Source: Haliclona indistincta
Lineage: Eukaryota; Porifera; Demospongiae; Haplosclerida; Chalinidae
Assembly (NCBI GenBank): GCA_964017065.1
Contig: OZ024783.1
Span: 15,980,902 to 16,044,901 of the forward strand
DNA: 64,000 nucleotides
Direction of reading: 5' to 3'
Shown: positions 11,901 through 23,900 of the stretch, piece after piece
Layout: each line of letters starts with the position of its first letter
Numbering within the stretch: position 1 is the stretch's first letter
Program-made: the position numbers and the translations under genes
Notes under the pieces: model-generated
What the model was told of the DNA's origin: nothing
What the model saw: only the letters and a program-made list of their open reading frames with translations
Database searches by the model: none

Positions 11901-14900
11901 AACGCGTCTAGCAATCGTTTTGCAAACCACAAAGTGCAGTCTTTGCTCTGACTGGATATGCAATGCTATTTGTTCAGCCAAACCAAAAAGCGCGATGCTA
12001 TAAGTGTTGTTTCAGTTGCTTGCTCATGAGTGGTGGTGGTATCCCGTAACCTTAACGCATGCCCGCAATGTCAACTATCAACTTTAAATATAAACATGTA
12101 GCTGAACATCAACTTTAAATATAAACGTGTGAAGTGTGTTTAGCTGACGTTATGTGTTCGTACATGACCAACATGCATACAAGTATTATGGTAATGTAAA
12201 TATTATTTCCAACAAACATCGCAAAACATATAGCAAGACACATTATAATGTGTACTTAACATTATAGATATACATATTACTGTTATACATGCGTGCATAA
12301 TGTAAAGAAGATAGAGCGGTTATGTGCAGGAACACATCTATTGCGGATTAGCAGTGCACCTCCGGATATTTTCAGTAGTCCGTTCACGTCGTGCAATACA
12401 CGCATGTGAGCGCGCTAAAGCATGGACAAAACAGTACAAGAACTGTATTATAGCTGCCTTCTAGCGTCATTCACAAGTTCTCTGATCCTCTCAGCTAGTT
12501 GATTGGCTGCGTCAATATTTTTTGATTAGAAATTTTGTCCATGACAAACAAGAACACACAAGATGACGTGGTGCATGCTATCAGTCATATCATGTCCAAT
12601 CATTAAAGGTATGAATTTGCAAGAATTGTCACACGATGTGTGATCCGTGGGGTTTAATTGCATTCCTAAGCGGAACATAAATAATTATTATTGGACCACA
12701 GCTAAGCAATGTTGACAAATCCGGTAGCATAGCTGCAGGTCTTTATAGCTCACAATGGAATCCTGTCATGCAGTGCAGATTACAGTTCTGTGTGAGGAGT
12801 TCTACAGAATACTTTTTACAAAGCTCGCATGTCCTTGCTCGTTGTTTCAGTTTGCTGTTGTTATGGTCAGTTAGACAGCACATCCAATCAGAGTTTGAAG
12901 TGAATTGAAACTGGATTGGATGTGGGTGTGGTCACAAACACATGACATGTGGCTAGTAAAGTGCTAAAGCCCTGGTCCACACTCGGGCGAAGAAAGGGCG
13001 CAAAACAAACAGACTAGCAATGATACGTGATAAGACCAGTTTTCTGGTTGTTTAGGATGCTGTTGCTTATGTTACATGACACGATCGACACCATGCATGC
13101 AGCAATTCGATCTAATAGCGACCAGTACAGACATGCGGTAAGTAGATCGATGCAGTTGGATCCGATCTTTAGTTAAACCAGTTATGTAGTGCGGACGAGC
13201 CTTAAAAATGTATGCAGCTACAGTCACCCAAATGTCAATGTGTACACTAACTTGTAGAGACTTCTACAATACAGTTCACATAACTCTATAACAAAGGATA
13301 TCATACTGTGACGATTGCAATAATCAAATTAGCTGGATTAGGCAGTATGGTCTTGCATACTGCCTAGCGTACAAAAAGTTCGATCACTTGAAGAGGAGTG
13401 TCTTCATCAGCAAGGTCTTGATCTCCACACACCCTCAGTTCAATGTCCTCAGTGGTGGTCTCACTGAGTGTTTTATTGAACCACGGCATATTGAGATGAG
13501 TATTACAGCAGGGATCCTCCTCACCAGGACATTGCTGTCCATCCCACAATGGATCATTGGAGAAAAGTACATAATCACAACAAGTTTTATCATTGTCACC
13601 AGTCTCACAGTAGTAGTCACTACCAACGAATGGAGGAGCATTATTACTATTACCATTGTTACAAGGACAATTCGCTCTTACACCTCCAGAATACACTAAG
13701 TTCGCACCAACCGCATAAGACCAGATGTGTTTGCGAGGAGCACTACTGTATGTGATGGATGCACCATCAACATAGACACCATCAATAGTAACAGACCACG
13801 GACTGTGGTAATAAGGATCAAAAGCACCTGGTGTACCAAACTGATAGCCTTGTACTTGTCCACACGCTTGAGAGTAGTTCAGTCCTAGTGAGGAGAACAC
13901 TGTGATCTGACATCCTCCACCAGGTTGTGTTGTTACATCCATTCTACTACAGAGAGTCAGTCCTGAGAGGATTCGCTGTGTCAGTCCCTGAGGGCAGGTG
14001 GCACCAGACTGTGACATGTTGACATAGGCCACTCTCGTCCAGCCTCCCTCTCCTCCACAGTTGGTCCCCTCCATGTCACAGTAGACCTGCACTAGTGAGC
14101 CATTGGGAGCAGTTATCTGGTAGTAGCCTGAGGGAGCTGATGGGAAGCAGTGAAGAATCTCCTGACAAGATCTGTTCCTGGAAGAAACACAGTCTAGATC
14201 CAGCTGGCTAAGAGCCTCTGTCAACTGTTCATCTTGCAGTGGGTCATACTGACCACACTCAGAGGATACTCTAGCAGGATAGGTGACTGGAGTGAACCCA
14301 CTCACTACACTAACACCACCAGCCAGCAGTAGATAGTAGCAAAACAGTATGTAAAAAACTTTACATGCCATTTGTACAAAACCAAGTTGAGCTAGCTACA
14401 CAGTAAATTTGTTGTAGGCTGAAATTTATACTGCCATCTGTCAAACTGGTTACAACATAAACAGGAAAACTTTACTGGACTGTTATCAATTTTACAATTC
14501 TGAATGTTCTTCAGCATTATATAGCATGTTACAGCATTCATATCTACAGTGACCACAGGTTGTGCACATGAATGTTGCCAATTCTTATGAGTATGCCGAT
14601 TTCCACTCATCATTTTTAGTCAATAAGCTACTGCATTATTATCAGTATTTTAATAGATGCTTCACTGGCGAATATCCGAGCTGAGTTTTCAGCCAGGGAC
14701 GCCAACTCCCAGCAGTATCCTCAGTATCCCCCCCACTCTAGCACACATAATGATTTGCATGTGCCCTCACGCTCTTCCTCTCCCTCTCCATCTCTCTCTT
14801 CTAGTGTATCCAGGTCTGTTGTTCCCTCTCTTCCAGAGTTAAGTTCGCTTCTTCAGCAATGTGACTCCGCCCAACTTCCAGATCCGCCCAATTCCAAAAG

Positions 14901-17900
14901 TCTGCAAGTACCGCCACATCTGTCAGCTCTTCAGCAACCTGTTGTGGAAACTCAGCCGGATGATGGACGGAGACGACGCCGAGGGAGAGCACCACCAGTA
15001 GAGCCATATACTGGAGAGAACAAAGAGCAGCAGCTAGAAGACTGGCTCCCAACACTGGAACGAGCAGGCCAGTGGAACGACTGGACTCCAGAGGAGCTAC
15101 TGTTACAACTAGCTGGTCATTTGCGAGGTAGAGCCCTGCAAGAGTGGAATTTGATGAGTCAGTCAGTGAAAAGCTCTTGGAAAGAAGCAGTCCAGGGACT
15201 CAGGAGCAGGCTGGAACCAGGTGCCCGATCATTTGCTGCTCAAGATTTTAGACACTTGACTCAAGCTCAAGGAGAGACTGTTTCTGACTTCTTGTGCCGT
15301 CTAGAACGCACATTTCAGTTGGCCTATGGGAGAGATCCGATGTCAGCAGAGACTCGTTCCACACTGTTGTATTGCCAGCTGCAAGAAGGATTGAGCTATT
15401 CATTGATGAAGAGTCCGGCAGTCTCTGGAGCAAGGGACTATGTTGAGCTAACATTAGCTGCTAAAAATGAGGAAAAGAGACAAGCTGAACTGTTACGACG
15501 ACAGCAATACCACCAGGCTGCTATACCTCGTGTTCGGCGTGATTGGATAGGAAACAGGAAACCTGGATATCCACAACAAGTAAAACAAGAACCACCGACA
15601 GTGAATCAACCAACGGACCCTCGTGGAGGACAGCCCTCTTCGTGGAAAGAACAAAGGCGATGCTATAAGTGTGATGGTGTCGGACATCTAGCTCGCAACT
15701 GTAAAGTTAAGAAAGTAGAGAGTGGTGGACGACAGCCACAACAATCCAGGAACAAGAAGGTTCACTTCAAAGATGAAGATGAACAAAAGCATAATGAGCA
15801 CATAGATCTATCACCTTTATCATTTCTTCTTTCTTCCTCAGATTCAGAAGAAGGAACTGTTAAGATCGTTCACCTTCAAGATGGTGGCAGTGCTTCTCGT
15901 TGTGCTAAAGTGTGTGTACAGGGAGTGCCCATGTATGGCTTAATCGACTCTGGAGCAGACATTACCATCATCGGCAGTACTATGTTTAAGAAGGTTGCTG
16001 CCACTGCTCAGCTACGCAAGAAAAACTTTAAACCAGTAGATAAAGTTGCCTACTCCTATGACCACAGACCATTTCATCTGGATGGGAGAATGGACCTGGA
16101 AATCACTTTTGACGACAAGTCTATTGTGACACCGGTCTACATAAAGATGGACGCACCTGAACAGTTGCTCTTGTCAGAAGGAGTCTGTCGACAACTGGGC
16201 ATATTGACTTACCATCCTGATGTGCAAGTCTGGCGGGGAGGTCATAAGAAAGTGAGAACACCACCACAACCTAAAGTTCAAGTACCATCTGTGCGTGTCA
16301 GACTTCTCAAGACCACACGAGTACCACCCTCCCGCGCAGTGGTTGTGCCTGTACGAGCAGATTCAAATCTCAGCAGCAAACAAGTACTACTTGAACCCAT
16401 TCCTGGTATGGAGTCGAAGATGGAGCCCACACTGGTAGACCTGAGTGGAGGAACAGCCTACGTGTGCATCTCGAATACAGACACATCCACTCTGAAGCTC
16501 AACAGAGGAGTCCAGATTAGTACAGCTACTGAAATTGAGACTGTTGAAGTCGATGCAGGCTGCGATCAACTATGTGACAAGTCAGCTCTCTTTCACGTGT
16601 CCTCATCCGATGAAAGAACCACAGAGCGCTGCAAGAAGTTACTAGATATCCTGGAGCAAGATGAAACTCACTTGTCTGGGCTGCAGAAAGAGACCCTTAA
16701 TGAGTGTCTGTGCAACTATCACGAAGCATTTGTGCTTGATCCGAATGAAAGAGGAGAAACTGATTTGGTACAGTTCACCATTGACACAGGAGACGAACAT
16801 CCCAAACGACAGACTGACCGACGAATGCCCTTTGCCGTTAGAGAAGAGGTAGCAAGACAGCTGAAATCAATGCAAGAGAATGGAGTGATTCGTCCATCCA
16901 ACAGCTCTTGGGCTAGTCCAGTTGTCCTTGTTCGCAAAAAGAATGGAACTCACCGTTTCTGTGTTGATTATCGTGCTCTAAACTCGGTGACAAAGACTGA
17001 CACATTCCCACTACCACGTATTGATGATCTTCTGGATCAGCTTGGAGAGTCCAAATACTTCTCGACACTTGATCTGGCTGCAGGTTATTGGCAAATCAAA
17101 GTACACCCTGACTCTCAAGCAAAGACAGCCTTCGTAACACCTCAAGGTCTGTTTGAGTTTCAAGTCATGCCATTTGGGTTGACTAATGCCCCAGCAGTCT
17201 TTCAGAGATTAATGCAGAGAGTTATCACTGGTTTGAATCCTGAAGAAGGACCAGATTTTGTGTCTGCTTACATTGATGACATCTTAATCTTTTCTAGAAG
17301 CTGGTCAGAGCACATGATTCACCTCAACAAAGTCTTGGAGCGATTAGTGGAAGCAGGTCTTAAACTTCAGCCTCTGAAATGCCACTTCATCAGAGAAGAG
17401 ATCAGTTATTTGGGACATGTAATCACTACTCGTGGTCTCAAAACCAATCCTCACACAGTGTCAGCAGTGACCGACTTTCCAGTACCGAGCAACTTGGCAG
17501 CACTCAGACAGTTTTTAGGACTCACTTCCTATTACCGTCGTTTCATTGCTCAGTATGCTAAGATTGCACATCCATTGCACGCCCTTACCAAGAAGGACGT
17601 ACCCTTTGAGTGGAGTTCCAATTGTCAAGCAGCCTTTGAGATGCTGAAAGAAAGACTTGTCTCCGCTCCTGTGTTGTGTTACCCTGACTTTCACAAAGAG
17701 TTTGTGTTAGAGACTGATGCAAGTGTGAAAGGACTTGGAGCTGTTCTCAGTCAAGAGCAAGAGGACAAACATCTTCATCCGATAGCCTATGCTAGTCGAG
17801 CTCTATCACCTGCAGAGAAGAACTACTCAATCACTGAACTCGAGACTCTGGCTGTGGTCTGGGCTGTACAACGTTTTCATGCTTACTTGTACAACCACAG

Positions 17901-20900
17901 AGTTCTTGTACTCACTGATCATTCAGCAGTTAAAGCTATCTTGGGTACACCTAGTCTGTCTGGTAAACACGCCCGATGGTGGACTAAACTTCATGGTGCT
18001 GGACTCCGAGAGGTTGAGATCAGACACAGAGCTGGAAGGGAAAATCTGAGAGCAGATGCTTTGTCACGCAACCCTTCATCTCCCTCTACTTCTGTCAGTG
18101 ATGAAGAGATAATTCAGGTGGCTGCAATCACTACCACTGACGAGACGTCAGATTTCCTGAATGATATGGATGTCAAAGAGCTACTAGCTTCCTCTCCAAA
18201 GGACATTGTTCCCAGTGGTTATGCAGAAGAGCAATGGAAAGATCCTCAGCTTGCTGTGTTAATGTCTTACCTCATCAAAAGAGATCTTCCCAGTGACCCG
18301 AAGTATGCTCAACAGATTGCAGCCAAGGCACCTTTGTTTGCAGTGATAGATGATGTCTTGTACTTTGTGGATCAGAAACGCCGTCACAGAAAACGTGCAG
18401 TTGTTCCACAACATCTTCAACAATCATTACTCCAGCAGAGCCATGGTGGACCAATGTCAGGTCACTTTTCCGGTCCAAGATTGTACTCTTCACTTGCTAG
18501 AACATGGTGGTGGGATGGAATGTATGCAGATACCATGGAGTACTGTCGAAGCTGTCCACAATGTGCTATCGTCACGGGAGGAAGTCAACAACATCGACCC
18601 CTTCTGCGGCCAATTCCAGTCCAGCGAGTGTTTCAAATTATTGGCTTAGATATCATGGATCTCCCTATCACCAACAAAGCAAACCAACATGTTATTGTCT
18701 TCCAGGATTTCCTGAGCAAATGGCCACTTGTATTTCCTACACCTGATCAGAAGGCTGTACGAATCGTAAAGTTGTTGGTTGAAGAGGTGATACCCATTTT
18801 TGGAGTACCTGAGGCCTTGCTTACTGACAGAGGTACAAATCTATTAGCTCACTTGATGCAGGATGTCTGCAAACTGCTTGGGATCAAGAAGCTCAATACC
18901 ACTGCTTACCATCCCCAGTGTGATGGTATGGTCGAGAGATTTAATCGCACACTGAAGACCATGATCAGGAAGCACGCAAGTGTATATGGTTCACAGTGGG
19001 ATACCTACCTTCATGGACTTCTATGGGCTTACCGTAACACACCACATGAGACTACTGGTGAGAAGCCTTCCTTTCTGCTGTTTGGTCTGGATTGTCGTAC
19101 ACCAACGGAGTCTATGTGGTTACCGTCATCGGCTGTCCAACCTGCAGATGTCTCAGACTACCGTGAACATCTTATGTTGTCACTAACTACTGCTCGGGAG
19201 CTAGCAGCGCAGACGATACAGAGAGCCCAGCAACGATACAAGAAGCAATACGATAAGACATCTGAGCAACTAACTTTCAAGAAAGGCGATTGGGTATTGG
19301 TGCGGTTTCCCCAGGAAGAGACCGGCAAGCAAAGAAAACTGTCTCGACCCTGGCATGGACCTTATCGTGTGCTATCTCAGGATGATCCAGATATCACTGT
19401 AGTCAAGGTCTACCGCCCTCAGGATGGACAGATTCAGATTCACCAGTCAAGAGTAAAGCCCTGTCCGAACTTCCCAGCTGGTTTCTTTTGGTACGGCACC
19501 CGACGCCATGGACCAGGTCGACCACCTAAATGGATCGACAAAATTCTCAGAGATTCCCCTGAGTCTCATAAGACAGGACGATCAACTCCAGTCTCTGCAC
19601 ACAAGGAACCAATCAGAACTTCCTCACCTCATCCGTCCTCAAACAGGAGGTATAATTTGAGATCTCATTCTCAAGAATCAACCTAACTGATATCGCTCGG
19701 GACGTACGATCTCTAGGGAGGGAGTGATGTAACGGAGTTCAGACTTGTGTGCACTTTGTGTGTTTAGAACAATATGTGTTGTATGTCGCTGTGTCATGCA
19801 CGGCCCCTATGTGTCTGTAGTTGTGCTATAAATGTATGTGCAAACTGATTCAAAAGGTTGTTATAATCGAACTGAGAGAACTGGTAGAGCGCAGCTCGTT
19901 TACAATTACAGCAAAACTATCCTTTTCATCAGATGTCAGATTGGTTTCGCCCTACTACGTTCAGCAATACGTTGTCTTCGTGGTTCAAGATCAACATTTA
20001 TTCTTGACCTAGCCAACACATATATGGACCTTGCCCTTACTGAGGGTCGGGTTGCATATTGAACTATTTTTCTTTCTATTTCATTGTTATATTCACCTTG
20101 CATCCTGGTCTTAATAAATATTTTGCGCCATTGTACAGAAACATACAACAGCTGCAGTTTACTGTGCATTATGTAAAATGTTGGCATTCCACTGAGGCAT
20201 CTGCACATTAATTTTGGTGCTTCATAAATCAAGCACTTGAACTTGGAATCATTCATCAAGCACTTGGAATCATGTAATAAGTCATAATCTCTTAATCACT
20301 GACTAAGAATCTGTCATGCACTGTTAGAAAACTTTAAACACCGAAAGTCCGATAATCAACTAAAAAAAACAATACAAATTGATACTGTAAGTCCAGTATC
20401 AAAATGTAACGCCGGACAGTCTAGACCTGACTTAGTCATGTTCACAGAACAATCACTGTTGTATTTTCATACACATGTCACCTCATCATATGACCTAGCC
20501 TAACCTTTAAATATGTGTGCATTGACTGTTGCATGAGAGAGTATTTTCTGAGTCATAATTGTTGCACCGTGTTCCCGACGCTCTGGCCAGCGCTACACTG
20601 GTGGCAGCGGTGGGATATCAAGAGTCCTGCAGCTCGCAACTTCTGTTGTCAGACGGGTGTCTTCGTCAACTGTCCAGGAGCCCCAAAGCCCTCGGTTGGC
20701 GGAGGGGACAGAGTCCAGCGGCTGGCGTTGTCACCTGTTCTTCACTGTCTTGACCTTGCCCTTAGTGAAGGGCCCTTAAAGGCGAGCTTTGCTGTACTCT
20801 CTGTGTATTCTCCTATTTGCTGTTTTTTTTTTCCCTTTTCTCTTAGTCACCGTGAATAATGGCAGCTCCTCAGCTTCGCGCTCCACGTCCTTATTCCCTC

Positions 20901-23900
20901 GGGGAGGACTTCCAGTTATGGCTGCGTCGGTTCGAAGCATTCGCTAAGGCTGTCAAGACACCGGACGACCAGTTCTGTAATGCTGTTTTGTCTCTGCTAG
21001 ATGATGGTGCGTTCCGGGCGTTCGATCTGTTACGGAATTCAGACGCGCTTGTTGACGCGGCAGACTACAAAGAATTGACTAAAGCGCTCACCGAGAGATT
21101 CAGCCCTGGGACAGCGATGCAGGAGCTACGGTGGCATCTAAGTCAACGAGTTCAGGAGGAAAAAGAGTCACTCGATGAATTCGCAGATGCTCTAATTCAC
21201 CTCGCAAATCGTGGTTACCCGGACCAGACTGCTAATTTCAGGATGGAGATAGCTGGAGACAGGTTTATTGCTGGTCTCCGAGATGACCGTCTACAAGAAG
21301 CGCTGATGCAACAAGAGCCGGACAAATTAAAGAACCTGGATGAAGCCCGCAAGGCAGCAAAGAGATTGGAAGCAGCACAGCTAGCTCGGAAGAAGATGCG
21401 TGCTAAGGCAGTGGAAGTCCGGCGAGTTCAGTTCACTGAGCCGACTCTGCCTACTCCTGCTGATGTTAATGCTGTTGGAGCCAGAGCTAGGGGCGACGAT
21501 GATTTAGCTGAGGCGGTTCGCCAAAACACCGTGATGTTGCAGCAGTTGCTAACCCAGTTCAACAATCGACAACCTACCGGACGTCGTCCTCCACGTCGAC
21601 CACGCCGACCACCTTTAGGAAGTTGCTGGCGCTGTGGTGAAGAAGGTCACTTCCAGCGAGACTGCCCACATCCTAGCCCACAACCAGCGGGAAACGATCA
21701 GCGACCGACGAATTGGGTCAACCGCCGGTCGCAGAAGTAACTGACCTCAACCCCCTTCACATATCCAGTACCTCCCTTCAGCAGTCCATCTTTGTCAACG
21801 GGGTGGTTCAGAAGAGGCCAATATCTCTACTTGTAGATACTGGGTCGGCGATTACCATTATTCATGAACGAGTATGGTGTCCTCCGCAGAGTGGTCTACG
21901 AAAAGTGAACAGACCAGTACTAGCAGCAAACGGAGGACCTCTATCCATCCTTGGACAGACAGAAGTCCGCATAGTGATTGCCGGAAAAGAGTTCTCACAT
22001 CAAGTTCTGATCGCTGGAGACATTACCCAGGAGTGTATACTCGGTGCCGATTTCTTGACCACACATGGATTTGTCATCGACTTGGGAAACCATGTGCTGC
22101 GTGTCGGAGAGACTTCTACTCCTCTGCTTAGTTCAAAGACACCACTTGCCTCCAGCTACCATGTCTCTGTTGGTGAGACTTTTGTTGTTCACCCGGGAGA
22201 AGAGAGACTGTGTAAAGCTAATATCAGTTGTGAATATCCCTCTCTTGCAGGTACTACAGGTGTGGTGGAAGCTCAGGAGGGAATCGAAGAGAAGCATCAG
22301 ATCCTCTTGGCGCGTGTACTAGCTAACCCTGATCAAGGAACGGTTCCACTGAGAATTGCTAATCTCTCTGGTTCAGCAGTAACACTTTACAAGGGAACCA
22401 ATCTCGCTAAATTTTGTCCCTTGGGTTCGCCAGATCAGGACACCGAGTATGTGGAGCTACCTATGACAGAGTCGACTCCTGATACACATGTCCATCACGT
22501 TGGTCTTCAGCAGTCTCCAGCATCTCTACTTGGAATTGATACCAGAGAGTGGAGTGAACATCAAGTAGAAGCCCTGAATGGACTGGTTAGCGATTTCTCA
22601 TCTGTCTTTTCCTCTGGTAAAAGTGACCTTGGTCGTACTGATAAAATCTATCATCAAATCAACACAGGTGAAGCAGCTCCCATATGTCAAACCCCTCGTC
22701 GGCTCCCCTTTCATAGCAGACAACAAGTCGCTGAGATGCTGGAGGAAATGGAAAGACAAGGTGTTATAGAATCGTCATCTTCTCCATGGGCGTCCCCCAT
22801 TGTGCTAGTAAAGAAGAAGGACGGTTCTCTGAGGTTTTGCGTGGACTATCGGAAGCTCAACAAAGTCACTACTCGTGACTCCTATCCGCTTCCAAGGGTT
22901 GACGACATCCTAGACTCTTTGCATGGTGCCGAATGGTTCACTACACTGGATCTCAGAAGTGGGTATTGGCAAGTGGAAGTTGAACCATCTGACAGACCGA
23001 AAACCGCTTTTACAACACCATATGGACTGTATCAGTTCCGCGTAATGCCTTTCGGTCTATGCAACGCCCCTAGCACCTTTCAACGATTGATGGAGCTGGT
23101 ACTGTCGGGCATGTGCTGGGAGATCTGTTTGATCTACTTGGACGATGTGATTGTCTTCGGACGTAACTGGGATGAACATCTTCAGCGATTACGTCAAGTA
23201 TTGTCCAGACTTCAAGAAGCTCACCTCAAACTCCATCCAGGGAAATGTCAATTTTTTCGCAAATCTGTGTCGTTCCTTGGTCATACTATCTCTCAGCATG
23301 GTGTGGAGACTGACCCTGTCAAGATTCAAGCAATTACCCACTGGCCTCCTCCGACCAACGCAAAAGAACTCAGGAGTTTTCTTGGACTAGCATCATATTA
23401 CCGACGCTTTATTCCCAAGTTTGCAGAAATAGCAGCACCTCTCTACCGTCTTCAAGAGAAGGAATCTCGTTTCAGCTGGACTGAACCTTGCCAAACAGCC
23501 TTCGATACCTTGAAACAGAAACTCACTACTGCTCCTGTGCTGGCATTCCCTACGCGTGACGGCATGTTTGTGTTAGATACTGATGCTAGTAATATTGCTA
23601 TTGGTGCTGTACTCTCTCAACTGCAGGGCGGCGTGGAGAAGGTTATTGCATATGGTAGCCGGACACTTTCTAAGTCTGAGAGAAACTACTGTGCTACTAG
23701 GCGAGAGCTTCTAGCCCTTGTCTACTTCCTGCGCTATTTCCGAGCTTATCTGCTAGGGAGACCCTTCCACGCTCGAACAGATCATGCTGCACTACAGTGG
23801 CTCCAACAATTCAAAGAACCAGAGGGACAAGTCGCTCGATGGCTGGAGCAGATACAAGAGTTTGACTTCCAAACACTTCATCGTCCGGGAAAACTTCACA

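Larger units (their letters stand above)
14641..20130 (+). mobile_element. Ty3/gypsy retrotransposon, 5'-truncated
   Basis: One long gag-pol frame is followed by a purine tract (GGGAGGGAG, about 19715-19723) and a 3' LTR starting TGTAACGG at 19728. The LTR has a TATA-like TATAAAT at 19827 and AATAAA at 20113. No 5' LTR or primer-binding site lies upstream, and the coding frame is open back to a TAG at 14617 without an ATG. Boundaries at both ends are approximate. Confidence 0.8.
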
